Part shown: positions 16,726 to 28,391 of the stretch, one piece after another
How the letters are laid out: each line of letters starts with the position of its first letter
How positions within the stretch are numbered: position 1 is the stretch's first letter
Source of the DNA: JBBSGD01 sp038254435
Lineage (GTDB): Bacteria > Actinomycetota > CADDZG01 > WHSQ01
Length of the DNA stretch: 64,000 nt
Direction of reading: 5' to 3'
Assembly (NCBI GenBank): GCA_038254435.1
Contig: JBBSGD010000005.1
Span: 1 to 64,000 of the forward strand
Notes under the pieces: generated by a model
Seen by the model: the letters and a program-made list of their open reading frames with translations, nothing else
What the model was told of the DNA's origin: nothing
Database searches by the model: none
Position numbers and translations under genes: made by a program

Positions 16726-19700
16726 TCAGTCGACGACGGCCAGGGCCATTGTCACGGTTCCCCGCCCGACGTCCGCGCTCGCCTCCAGCGCGTGCCCGGG
16801 GGCATGCTCGCCCAGGTGGAGCTGGGTGGCGAGTACCTCGGCGGCAATGTCGTCGCGCCGCACCCGGAGCGCGCGCGCTACCTCTTGCTCGTTCGAGGTC
16901 AGCCACAGGTGAATGCGGTCCTGCACCGCGAGCCCGCTGACTTTCCGAAGATCCTGCACCGCCCTCACGGTCTCACGCGCGATGCCTTCGGCGACGAGCC
17001 CCCCGCTAAGCTCCAAGTCGAGCGCCACCCCATAGGGACCATCCTGAGCGAGGGAGAAGCCGGCCCTGCCCTCGACCCGAACGTCGAGGTCGTCCGGCGC
17101 CAGTGACACCGTGTCGCCCCCGATGTCGAGCCGGTAGCTGCCGTCGCGCTCGAGACTTGCGACTACCGCTGCCGCGTCGGTGTCGCGCAGCGCCGCTGCC
17201 GCGCTTTGTACACGAGCGCCGAGCCTCGGCCCTAGAGCCTTGAAGTTCGGCCTGACGGAATAGGTCACGAGCTCTTCGAGGCCGTGCGCTACCTCGACCC
17301 GTTTCACGTTCAGCTCCTCCGCCACGATCCGCTCGAGCCCGGCGAGGCGCTCCGCACCTGAGCGCGGGGCGACCACCAGCGCCCGCGCCAGAGGCTGGCG
17401 GGTGCGGAGGTTAGCGTCGGTGCGGGCCGAGCGCCCCAGCGTGACGAGCCTCCTCGCCAGCACCATGCGCTCCCTGAGGTCGTCGTCCCGGCGCTCGTCT
17501 CTAGCCTGCGGCCAGTCGCTTAGGTGCACCGACTCTGGTGCATCGTGCAGCGGGCGGGTCAGGTTGGTGAAGATCTCCTCGGCCACGAACGGCGTGAACG
17601 GCGCGCTTAGCTGTGCGACGGTCACCAGGCACTCCCACAGCGTGTGGAACGCCATCTGCGTATCGGCGTTCTTGCCCGAGCCCCAGAACCTGCGGCGCGA
17701 GCGACGTACGTACCAGTTGGAGAGATCGTCCACGAAGCGCTCGATCCTGCGCCCCGAGCTCGTCGCGTCGAAGTCTTCGAGCCCGAGCGTCACGGCGCGC
17801 ACCGTGTCGTCGAGCTCCGCGAGAACCCAGCGATCCAGCTCCGGACGCCGCCCGGCGGGCGGCGAACCCGGCAAGAAGCCCTCGACGGACGCGTACGTGA
17901 CCCAGAAAGAGTAGGTGTTCCACAGGGTCAGCAAGTACTTGCGCAGCGTGTCCTGGATCGTGGCGCCGGAGGTGCGCCGCGGCGCCCACGGACTACCAGA
18001 GGTGATCATGAACCAGCGCAGCGCGTCGGCGCCGTGCTCATCGAGCACGCTGAAGGGCTCGATGACGTTGCCGAGGGACTTGCTCATCTTGCGGCCGGAG
18101 GCGTCGACAATGTGCCCCAGGCAAACCACGTTCTGATAGGCGCTCTTACCCTCGACCAGCGTTGCAATGGCAAGCAGGGAGTAGAACCAGCCCCGCGTCT
18201 GGTCGATTGCCTCGGAGATGAACTGAGCGGGGAACCGCTTCTCGAAGACCTCCTTGTTTTCGAATGGAAAGTGCCACTGCGCAAAAGGCATCGCGCCCGA
18301 GTCGAACCACGCATCGATGACGCTCTTCGCGCGCGTTGCTCTCGCCCCGCAGCGCGGACAGTCGAAAGTGATGGCGTCGACATGGGGGCGATGGGGGTCG
18401 AAGCCGGTGAGATCCCTCCTTGCCAAGTCGCCCAGCTCGGTGAACGATCCGACACAGGTGTCGTGGCCCTCGCTGCAGCGCCAGATGGGAAGCGGCGTAC
18501 CCCAGTAGCGGTCGCGCGACAGGGACCAGTCGACGTTGTTGGCGAGCCAGTCGCCGAAGCGCCCGTGTTTGATGGTCGGCGGCTGCCACGTGACTTCTTC
18601 GTTCGAGGCTTGCAGCTCGCTCCTCAGACGGGATGTGCGGACGTACCAGTCGCGCCTTGGGTAGTAAAGGAGAGGCGTCTTGCAGCGCCAGCAGTGTGGG
18701 TAGGAGTGCACGTAGCCCTCTGCCCGGAGCAGCAGGTCGCGCGCGCGGAGGTCCTCGATGATGACCGGGTCGGCGTCCTTGACCCACAAACCAGAGAACT
18801 GCGCGCCGTTGGCGGCCACTCGCCCGGATGCGTCGACCATCTGCTCGATCGGCAGGTGATCCCGCTTGGCGATGACCATGTCCTCCTCGCCGTAGGGAGC
18901 GAGGTGGACGATGCCCGAGCCGTCTTCGGTCGTGACGAAGTCCCCCAGCCGCACGGTGTGCCCGTGCTCGCCCGGCTCAACGAAGCCGAAGGGCGGGAGG
19001 TAGCGGATGCCGGCAAGGTCGGCCCCCTTCATCGTTGCGCTCACGGCGGCGCCGGGGCCGAGGACGGCGCCGGCGCGCTCGGCGGCCAGGATCAGCTCGC
19101 CGCCCGGGAGAGCGGGGTCCGCGGCGCGCACGTAGTCGATGTCGGGCCCTACCGCCGCGGCCATGTTGGCGAGCAGCGTCCACGGGGTAGTAGTCCATGC
19201 CAGCAGCGCCACCCCAGGCTCGTCGGGGAGCGGGAAGCGTACGTAGACAGATGGGTCCTCGACCTGAAAGTAGACGTCCGGCTGCCCGAGCTCGTGGGAG
19301 GACAAGGCCGTCTCACAGCGGGGGCAGTAGGGCACAACCTTGAAATCCTCTTCCAGAAGACCCTTGTCCCAGATCTGCTTGAGAAGCCACCACACCGACT
19401 CGATGTAGCCGGGTGACATGGTCCAGTAGGGATCCTGCAGGTCGAGCCAGAAGCCGACGCGACTGGTGAAGACCTCCCAGTCGTCCACGTAGCGCTTCAC
19501 CGACTCGCGGCAGCGGTCGGTGAAGCGCTCGACCCCAACCCGTTCCTCTATCTCGCGCTTGGCAGTTATGCCGAGCTCCTTCTCGACTGCGATCTCCACT
19601 CCAAGGCCGTGGCAGTCCCACCCCGCCTTGCGGTAGACGTAGTGGCCGGTCATGGTCTTGAAACGGCAGAAGAGGTCCTTGAAGACGCGCGGCTCGACGT

Positions 19701-19881
19701 GGTGGATGCCGGGCTTGCCGTTGGCTGTTGGGGGCCCTTCGTAAAAGACCCATTCCGGGTAACCCTCGCGGGCGGTGAGTGACTTCTGGTAGATCGACGC
19801 CCTCCCCCATCCCTCGGCCACACGCCGCTCCAGGTCGGGGAAGGAGACCCTTGCGTCGACTGGCCGGTAGAGGGTCTCCAT
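16726..19881 (-). CDS. ileS: isoleucyl-tRNA synthetase
   Basis: A class I synthetase of 1051 residues that charges tRNA-Ile. The HIGH-equivalent motif is GKPGIHH near residue 57, and KMSKS begins at residue 598 (SGRKMSKSLGN). The CP1 editing domain (WTTTPWTLLANMAAAVG) is present, followed by an anticodon-binding domain and the C-terminal extension usual for actinobacterial enzymes. The ATG at 19881 has no Shine-Dalgarno site, but TACTCT lies about 7 bases upstream on the minus strand, so the mRNA is probably leaderless. It runs opposite to the division genes and converges on them. Confidence 0.97.
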   Translation of the reverse strand: METLYRPVDARVSFPDLERRVAEGWGRASIYQKSLTAREGYPEWVFYEGPPTANGKPGIHHVEPRVFKDLFCRFKTMTGHYVYRKAGWDCHGLGVEIAVEKELGITAKREIEERVGVERFTDRCRESVKRYVDDWEVFTSRVGFWLDLQDPYWTMSPGYIESVWWLLKQIWDKGLLEEDFKVVPYCPRCETALSSHELGQPDVYFQVEDPSVYVRFPLPDEPGVALLAWTTTPWTLLANMAAAVGPDIDYVRAADPALPGGELILAAERAGAVLGPGAAVSATMKGADLAGIRYLPPFGFVEPGEHGHTVRLGDFVTTEDGSGIVHLAPYGEEDMVIAKRDHLPIEQMVDASGRVAANGAQFSGLWVKDADPVIIEDLRARDLLLRAEGYVHSYPHCWRCKTPLLYYPRRDWYVRTSRLRSELQASNEEVTWQPPTIKHGRFGDWLANNVDWSLSRDRYWGTPLPIWRCSEGHDTCVGSFTELGDLARRDLTGFDPHRPHVDAITFDCPRCGARATRAKSVIDAWFDSGAMPFAQWHFPFENKEVFEKRFPAQFISEAIDQTRGWFYSLLAIATLVEGKSAYQNVVCLGHIVDASGRKMSKSLGNVIEPFSVLDEHGADALRWFMITSGSPWAPRRTSGATIQDTLRKYLLTLWNTYSFWVTYASVEGFLPGSPPAGRRPELDRWVLAELDDTVRAVTLGLEDFDATSSGRRIERFVDDLSNWYVRRSRRRFWGSGKNADTQMAFHTLWECLVTVAQLSAPFTPFVAEEIFTNLTRPLHDAPESVHLSDWPQARDERRDDDLRERMVLARRLVTLGRSARTDANLRTRQPLARALVVAPRSGAERLAGLERIVAEELNVKRVEVAHGLEELVTYSVRPNFKALGPRLGARVQSAAAALRDTDAAAVVASLERDGSYRLDIGGDTVSLAPDDLDVRVEGRAGFSLAQDGPYGVALDLELSGGLVAEGIARETVRAVQDLRKVSGLAVQDRIHLWLTSNEQEVARALRVRRDDIAAEVLATQLHLGEHAPGHALEASADVGRGTVTMALAVVD

Positions 19882-19957
19882 GGCTTCAAGAGTAGCCTGT
19901 CGTAAACGTGTGGATCGGGCGCGCGCGCCCTAACCCGTGTGCTATCGTCCCGCGCCC

Positions 19958-20734
19958 ATGAGTGCAGCAAGAAAGACCACCGCGAAGAAGTCCACTGGGG
20001 GTTCTGCCGGGACGTCGCGCACGGCCACCAAGAAGCCCTCGGCCACCAAGACCACCAAGACCACAAAGGCCACGGCCACCAAGAGCGTCGCGCGCAAGAC
20101 GGCGGCCAAGAAGTCTTCGGTTCGCAAGGCGTCGGGGCGCAAGCAGACGACACGCACGCCGGCGGGAAAGAAGGCCTCCGCGAAGAAGAGCGCGCAGAAA
20201 ACCTCCGCCAAGAAGAGCGCCCAGAAAACCTCCGTCAAGAAGAGCGCCCAGAAAACCTCCGTCAAGAAGACCGCTGCGCGCAAGGCCCCGGCACGCACGC
20301 GTGCCTCCGCGACGCCGGCCCGCAAGAGCCCGGCGCGCAGGCGGAGCAAGCCGCCTGCCAAGCTCGACAAGCAGACGCTCGCAGGCACCCGCCGGCAACT
20401 ACGCGAGGAGCTTGCCGACCTGCAGCGTCAGTGGCAGGAGATCGAGGAAGGGTCGCGCAACGGAACCCAGAGCGAGGTTACTGGCGAGGTGGGCATCGAC
20501 GAAGATTTTGCCGATGCCGGGACCGCGACCTTTGATCGCGAGAGAGACCAGTCCATCCAAAACAACGTCCGGGACCTGATCGATCAGGTGTCGCGCGCTC
20601 TGCGCAGGATCGACGCGGGCACCTACGGCGACTGCGAGCGCTGCGGGCGTCCGATCGACAGGGCGCGCCTCAAGGCGCTGCCCCGCACGCTGCTGTGCAT
20701 GGACTGCAAACGTCGGGAGGAGCGCGCCCGCTAA
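19958..20734 (+). CDS. DksA/TraR-type zinc-finger protein with a histone-H1-like N-terminal tail
   Basis: Residues 1 to about 130 are Lys/Ala/Thr/Ser-rich, almost without acidic or aromatic residues, and contain KKSAQKTS repeats like histone H1 tails. The C-terminal part is a DksA/TraR-like coiled-coil (LDKQTLAGTRRQLREELADLQRQWQEIEE) with the C4 zinc finger CERCGRPI...CMDC. DksA-like proteins enter the RNA polymerase secondary channel, and the basic tail should bind nucleic acid. The motif at the coiled-coil tip differs from canonical DksA, so a ppGpp role cannot be claimed. ATG 19958 was chosen over GTG 19937. Confidence 0.88.
   Translation: MSAARKTTAKKSTGGSAGTSRTATKKPSATKTTKTTKATATKSVARKTAAKKSSVRKASGRKQTTRTPAGKKASAKKSAQKTSAKKSAQKTSVKKSAQKTSVKKTAARKAPARTRASATPARKSPARRRSKPPAKLDKQTLAGTRRQLREELADLQRQWQEIEEGSRNGTQSEVTGEVGIDEDFADAGTATFDRERDQSIQNNVRDLIDQVSRALRRIDAGTYGDCERCGRPIDRARLKALPRTLLCMDCKRREERAR
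20183..20263 (+). repeat. three 27-bp direct repeats encoding KKSAQKTS(A/V)
   Basis: Units 20183-20209, 20210-20236 and 20237-20263 differ at only one or two bases. They encode a basic nine-residue unit inside the histone-H1-like tail. A partial fourth unit (AAGAAGACC) follows. Such in-frame repeats change copy number easily. Confidence 0.95.
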
Positions 20735-20763
20735 GCGGGCCCGGTTAGGGCCGCCGGCGCGGC

Positions 20764-20769
20764 CATACT
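20764..20769 (+). promoter_or_regulatory. -10 box (CATACT) for leaderless lspA
   Basis: CATACT ends exactly 6 bases before the GTG of lspA at 20776. No Shine-Dalgarno site is visible. Confidence 0.5.
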
Positions 20770-20775
20770 GAATTC

Positions 20776-21291
20776 GTGCCACTTTCTCCTGCCCGCTTCA
20801 GCTACCTCTTGCTCTTGGCGCCGGCGGCGGTTGTCGTCGGGCTCGACCAGGTGACCAAGACTCTCGCTCAGGCGCACCTGCGCGATGGCTCCGTGCAGCT
20901 CGTGCGCGGTGTGCTAAGCCTCCGTCTCACGTACAACTCGGGGGGTGCCTTCGGGGTGCTGCAGGGCATGCCGGGTGTCTTCCTGGCGGCGACGGCAGTG
21001 GTGATTGCTGCCCTCCTGTACGCCGCACACCGCACCACCGAGAGCGCGTGGCTGGTGCCCTTCGGGCTCGTTCTCGGAGGTGGACTGGGCAACGTGGTCG
21101 ACCGCATCTTCCGCTCCAACGACGGCAGGGTCATCGACTTCATCCACATCCGTCTGTGGCCCACGTTCAACGTGGCGGACTCAGCCATCTCCATAGGAGT
21201 CTTGTTGATCTTGCTCGTCTCGGCGCGCAACGGCACGCGCGCTCGCGAGGCGGAGCCGGCCGGCGGCCGGGAGGCGCCTTCGGGCGAGTGA
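20776..21291 (+). CDS. lspA: signal peptidase II (lipoprotein signal peptidase)
   Basis: An aspartyl protease of the inner membrane that removes signal peptides from diacylated prolipoproteins; several such lipoproteins are encoded in this window. It has four membrane segments. The catalytic aspartates lie in GLGNVVDRIF and FNVADSAIS, and TYNSGGAFG is a conserved family motif. The start is GTG at 20776. The stop overlaps the GTG start of the pseudouridine synthase (GTGA), a pair found together in many bacteria. Confidence 0.96.
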   Translation: MPLSPARFSYLLLLAPAAVVVGLDQVTKTLAQAHLRDGSVQLVRGVLSLRLTYNSGGAFGVLQGMPGVFLAATAVVIAALLYAAHRTTESAWLVPFGLVLGGGLGNVVDRIFRSNDGRVIDFIHIRLWPTFNVADSAISIGVLLILLVSARNGTRAREAEPAGGREAPSGE

Positions 21292-22238
21292 TCCGCCTCA
21301 CACCACTTCCGCTAGAGGTCGGCCAGCGGCTCGACGTGGTCCTGGCGCGGCGCGCCGGGGTGACTCGGACCCTGGCGCAGCGCGCCATCAGGTCGGGAGC
21401 CGTCACGGTATCGGGGGAGCTCGTGCGCCCGAGCCACCGGCTCGAGGAGGGCGACGTGGTAGAGGGTGAGCTGCCCGAGCCTGCGCTTGGGCCCCCGCAG
21501 GCCGAGCCCATCCCGCTCGACGTCCGTTACTCGGATGACAGGGTGCTGGTGATCAGCAAACCCTCCGGGCTCGTAACCCACCCCGCGGCCGGCCACACCT
21601 CGGGCACCCTCGTCAACGCGCTCCTGGGGCTCGGCGGGCCGCTGGCGGGGGCGGGGTCCGTGCGCCCGGGCATCGTGCACCGGCTCGACAAGGACACCTC
21701 CGGACTGCTCCTTGTGGCGCGCGACGATGCGGCGCAGGAGCTCCTTGTAGAGGCCCTGGGGGCGCGCACTGTGCAGCGCAGCTACCTCGCCCTCACTCGG
21801 GGCGGGATGCCGGCGGCGTCGGGCACAATCGAAGCGCCGCTCGGCCGGCATCCAACCAAGAGGCGCAGGATGGCGGTGGTCCCGGCGGGGCGTAGCTCGG
21901 TCACCCACTACCGGGTCGCGGCGGCTTCCTCGGAGGCCGCGCTCCTCGACGTGGCGCTCGACACCGGGCGCACTCATCAGATAAGGGTTCACCTCGCCCA
22001 CCTGGGCCATCCGGTCCTGGGGGACCGGACCTACGGCGGGGTGAGCGAGCTGTCACGACGGCTGGGTCTCACGCGCCCCTTCCTTCATGCATACCGGCTG
22101 GCCTGGCCCCATCCGAGCGATGGCCGCATCGTCACCGTGACCGACGAGCTGCCCGCCGACCTCGTTGCCGCCCTGGCGCGGGCGGGTATCGCCTTGCCTC
22201 CCGGCGTGACCGGGGACGCCGGTCGCCCGGCGATGTGA
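21288..22238 (+). CDS. rluD: RluA/RluD-family pseudouridine synthase
   Basis: Modifies uridines in 23S rRNA helix 69 or a related RNA. An N-terminal S4-like domain (LDVVLARRAGVTRTLAQRAIRSGAVTVSGELV) precedes the catalytic domain, with HRLDKDTSGLLLVAR (catalytic Asp) and GRTHQIRVHLAHLGHPVLGD. The GTG start overlaps the lspA stop. The specific RluD target is inferred from the domain order and the lspA neighbour. Confidence 0.9.
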   Translation: MIRLTPLPLEVGQRLDVVLARRAGVTRTLAQRAIRSGAVTVSGELVRPSHRLEEGDVVEGELPEPALGPPQAEPIPLDVRYSDDRVLVISKPSGLVTHPAAGHTSGTLVNALLGLGGPLAGAGSVRPGIVHRLDKDTSGLLLVARDDAAQELLVEALGARTVQRSYLALTRGGMPAASGTIEAPLGRHPTKRRRMAVVPAGRSSVTHYRVAAASSEAALLDVALDTGRTHQIRVHLAHLGHPVLGDRTYGGVSELSRRLGLTRPFLHAYRLAWPHPSDGRIVTVTDELPADLVAALARAGIALPPGVTGDAGRPAM

Positions 22239-22242
22239 AGGG

Positions 22243-22248
22243 TATCTT
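22243..22248 (+). promoter_or_regulatory. -10 box (TATCTT) for a leaderless lipoprotein gene
   Basis: TATCTT ends exactly 6 bases before the ATG at 22255. There is no Shine-Dalgarno site. Confidence 0.5.
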
Positions 22249-22254
22249 TCGGAC

Positions 22255-23781
22255 ATGAAGGGCAAGGGGGGCCGGGCGACGGCGGCGTGCGCGGCCGGGG
22301 TCGTGCTGGCGTGCGCGTCGTGCACCTCGCACACGGGTGCGGCGGGACCTTCTTCGTCCCCGTCCCTGCCCCTATCGAGCCCCGTCCCCACGGCGCCGAC
22401 CGGCTCCGGGCTCAGCTCGCCGCATCCCCCCGTCCCGGTGGCGGGGGCGCCGCGCCGGCAGGTGGATGTGTCCCGGGCGGCGGGGACCCAGAGCGAGGTG
22501 AGCGTCGCCCTCGATCCATCTGATCCAAACGTCCTCGTTGCCGGCTCCAACAGCACGAGCGAGGAGGGCATTCGGGCATACACGTCCCTTGACGGCGGCT
22601 CGTCGTGGAGCTCGAGCCGGGCGCCCGCCCAGCCGCCCGCCACTCGCTACGCCTCGGACCCGGCGGTGGCAGTCGACAGAGCGGGGCGCGAGTACTACGC
22701 GTTCCTGGCTCGGGTTGCGCGAGGCGGGGCGCACACCGCTTACCGGCTGTTCGTAGCGACGCGACCCGGTCCGCACGGCGCCTGGGACACCCATCGCCGG
22801 CCCGTTGCCGCACTCCTCGGGGCGACGGTTGACGACAAGCCCGCGATCGCAGTGGACAACCGGCCCTCGAGTCCCCGTGAGGGGCGCGTCTATCTCGTGT
22901 GGAGCCACATTTACAAGAGCGGCGAAGCGCCGATAGTGATCAGCCACTCCACGGACGGCGGCCTGCGTTGGTCGCGTCCGCATAGAGTCAGCGGCCTGGC
23001 AGACGGCGGCATCGGCGCCTCGGTAACCGTAGCCCCGGACGGCGGCCTCTACGTGGTGTGGCTCGGCCCGAACGGCACCCTGTTCGACATCTACGGAGCG
23101 GTGGGCGCGCCCGGCGGTGAGCAGTTTGGACCGGTGAGACCCGTGACCTCGATCGACGCGGCTCCGTCCGAGGAGTGCGGCGGCTTCAACCGCATCGCGC
23201 TGCCTGCCCAGCCGGGCTGCACCAACCCCGTTCCGAGCGCCTTTCTCGACGAGGACTCGCGCCCGCGGCGCGTGCACATCGTCTACGCGGACGAGGGCTC
23301 AGACGGCGCACTCGACGTATTCTCGCTGGCCCTCGGCGGCCGCCTGCAAGCGCTCGGCGGGGGGCGAAGCAAGCCCAGGCTCGTATCGCCGCCCAGCAGG
23401 CTCCCTTCGGACCAATTCCTGCCGGTCAGCGCGCTAGACGACGCCACCGGCGCGGCCTGGGTCTGCTACTACGACACGCGCCGGGATCCCGCGCGCCGGC
23501 AGGCAGTGTTCTCCTGCTCGGTCTCCACCAACGGCGGTACTAGCTGGTCGTTGCCCGTACCCGCGGCGTCGGTGTCCTCGGACGAGACCCAGACGACGGC
23601 TCGTCACGCCGCCCTGTTGCGTGAATACGGCGACTACACGGGGCTGGTTGCCACCGGAGGGCTGGCGCATCCGATGTGGACCGATTCACGTCGGCTCACC
23701 ACGCTCGATGCGTCCTTCTCCCCCTACCTCGAGGAGATCTACACGACGATGCTGCACCAGCGCCGGGTCCGTCGCCGGTGA
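22255..23781 (+). CDS. secreted beta-propeller (sialidase/BNR-repeat-like) lipoprotein
   Basis: The 508-residue product begins with a lipoprotein signal (AACAAGVVLACASC; lipobox cysteine near residue 23), then a Ser/Pro-rich linker. The rest consists of repeated beta-strands with Asp-box-like motifs (STDGGLRWSRPHRV, STNGGTSWSLPVP, SLDGGSSWSSS), as in sialidase or BNR propellers. The Asp boxes are structural and do not prove glycosidase activity; I do not see the sialidase arginine triad. It is probably a cell-surface carbohydrate-binding or hydrolytic protein. Confidence 0.75.
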   Translation: MKGKGGRATAACAAGVVLACASCTSHTGAAGPSSSPSLPLSSPVPTAPTGSGLSSPHPPVPVAGAPRRQVDVSRAAGTQSEVSVALDPSDPNVLVAGSNSTSEEGIRAYTSLDGGSSWSSSRAPAQPPATRYASDPAVAVDRAGREYYAFLARVARGGAHTAYRLFVATRPGPHGAWDTHRRPVAALLGATVDDKPAIAVDNRPSSPREGRVYLVWSHIYKSGEAPIVISHSTDGGLRWSRPHRVSGLADGGIGASVTVAPDGGLYVVWLGPNGTLFDIYGAVGAPGGEQFGPVRPVTSIDAAPSEECGGFNRIALPAQPGCTNPVPSAFLDEDSRPRRVHIVYADEGSDGALDVFSLALGGRLQALGGGRSKPRLVSPPSRLPSDQFLPVSALDDATGAAWVCYYDTRRDPARRQAVFSCSVSTNGGTSWSLPVPAASVSSDETQTTARHAALLREYGDYTGLVATGGLAHPMWTDSRRLTTLDASFSPYLEEIYTTMLHQRRVRRR

Positions 23782-24118
23782 CGGCTGAGGGTGAAGGCGG
23801 CAACGGCCACCCGCAAATCCACAGGTTGTTGCACTTGTGCCCCCCAGGCCTTTGCGCCCACACTGCCTTAAAGGACAGAAGCGGGTCCTTGACTTTGGTG
23901 TTTGCCCAGGTGGGGGAGTCGTTGTTGCGCCGGCCGGCCCTGGGGTGTAGGTAAAAGGACAAGGTTGTAATTACGCGCCCCAAGGATGCGGGCGCACTCG
24001 CGCGGCGCCGCCGGCGCCCGCACGAGGCAAGCGTAATGAGTTTCAAGGGTGAGCGAAGGGTGGAAGTGACAGCGATGGGAAGCAATCGGGCGGTCGGCGA
24101 AGGGGCGGGGAAAACCAG
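23782..24118. other. 337-bp intergenic region before dnaE, with hairpin
   Basis: No gene is evident here. A perfect 9-bp inverted repeat, TGCGGGCGC (23987-23995) with GCGCCCGCA (24014-24022), encloses a GC-rich loop that could fold further. An AT-richer island (GGTAAAAGGACAAGG and TTGTAATTACG, about 23950-23975) just before it may be the dnaE promoter, but no clear -35/-10 pair is seen. Confidence 0.6.
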
Positions 24119-27547
<3,429 letters not shown>

Positions 27548-27548
27548 C

Positions 27549-28319
27549 GTGACCTTTGTTGTCTATCCATCGGTAGATATCTCTCACGGTCGCTGCGTCC
27601 ACCTCTTGCAGGGCCGCTTCGGCACCGAGACTGTCTACTCGGACGACCCCGTTGAAGTGGCCATGGGCTTCTGCTCTGCAGGGGCTCGCTGGCTGCACGT
27701 GGTCGACCTCGACGGGGCCAAGTCCGGCACCCCTGCCAACCGCGAGCTCGTCCTCGAGGTGATCCGGCTGGCCCCCCGCCTCGTGCAGGCGAGCGGCGGG
27801 CTCACGACCATCGAGGACGTCGAGGAGGTTCTTGCCGCGGGCGCCAACCGGGCGGTGCTCAGCAGCCGCGCCCTGGAGGACGAAGCTGCGCTGAGAAAGG
27901 CGTGCGGACGCTACGGCGAGCGCATCGCAGCGTCGCTCGAGGTTGGATCGAGCACGGCGGCGCCGGGCCAGCCCCTGGTGCGCGAGTCGATGCCGCTGCC
28001 CGAGGCGGTACGCATCTTCTCGCAAGCCGGCGCCGCCGCTTTCATCCGCACGGACCTGAGCCGGGACTCGGCAATGACCGGGCCCAACCTCGAGGGGCTA
28101 GAGGAGCTGGCCCGGCTGACCCCGCTGCCGGTCATAGCCGCGGGCGGAGTGGGCTCGCTGCCCGAGCTCGAGGCAATCGTGGCGCTGGGCAGATTGGGGG
28201 TGCGCGGCGCGATCGTGGGGCGCGCCCTGTACGAGCAAAAGTTCGGCATCGCCGAAGCGAATCGTATCGCCGACGCCGCGGGGACCGAGGGCGACCCGGG
28301 TCCCTTCCCGTCCGCCTGA
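27549..28319 (+). CDS. divergent HisA/PriA-like (beta-alpha)8 barrel isomerase
   Basis: The fold is that of HisA/PriA, the ProFAR isomerase that in Actinomycetota often also serves as TrpF. Asp10 (PSVDISHGRCVHLLQG) and Asp169 (RTDLSRDSAMTGPN) match the catalytic regions, and GGVGSLPEL and GAIVGRAL bind phosphate. The second catalytic position, Asp130 in PriA (LDV), is Glu131 here (SLEVGSS). The PriA RGRGWE loop with its tryptophan is missing, and the glycine of the KDGT motif is Ser. trpC-B-A lie 1.6 kb downstream without trpF, so a TrpF-like role is possible but unproven. GTG start one base after the dnaE stop. Confidence 0.8.
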   Translation: MTFVVYPSVDISHGRCVHLLQGRFGTETVYSDDPVEVAMGFCSAGARWLHVVDLDGAKSGTPANRELVLEVIRLAPRLVQASGGLTTIEDVEEVLAAGANRAVLSSRALEDEAALRKACGRYGERIAASLEVGSSTAAPGQPLVRESMPLPEAVRIFSQAGAAAFIRTDLSRDSAMTGPNLEGLEELARLTPLPVIAAGGVGSLPELEAIVALGRLGVRGAIVGRALYEQKFGIAEANRIADAAGTEGDPGPFPSA

Positions 28320-28391
28320 CCCGCTCGCTCCCTTAGTCGCCTCCCCGCGCCGCCTTGCCGCGGGAGCACAGCGCGTAGGATGGCCGCTGCC

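Noticed and set aside
16726..19881. Unusual eukaryotic-type IleS acquired by transfer
   Set aside because: Enzymes of this length and motif pattern are normal in Actinomycetota, so nothing suggests recent transfer.
22255..23781. Functional sialidase
   Set aside because: Asp boxes are present, but the catalytic arginine triad and FRIP motif are not seen; called only as a propeller protein.
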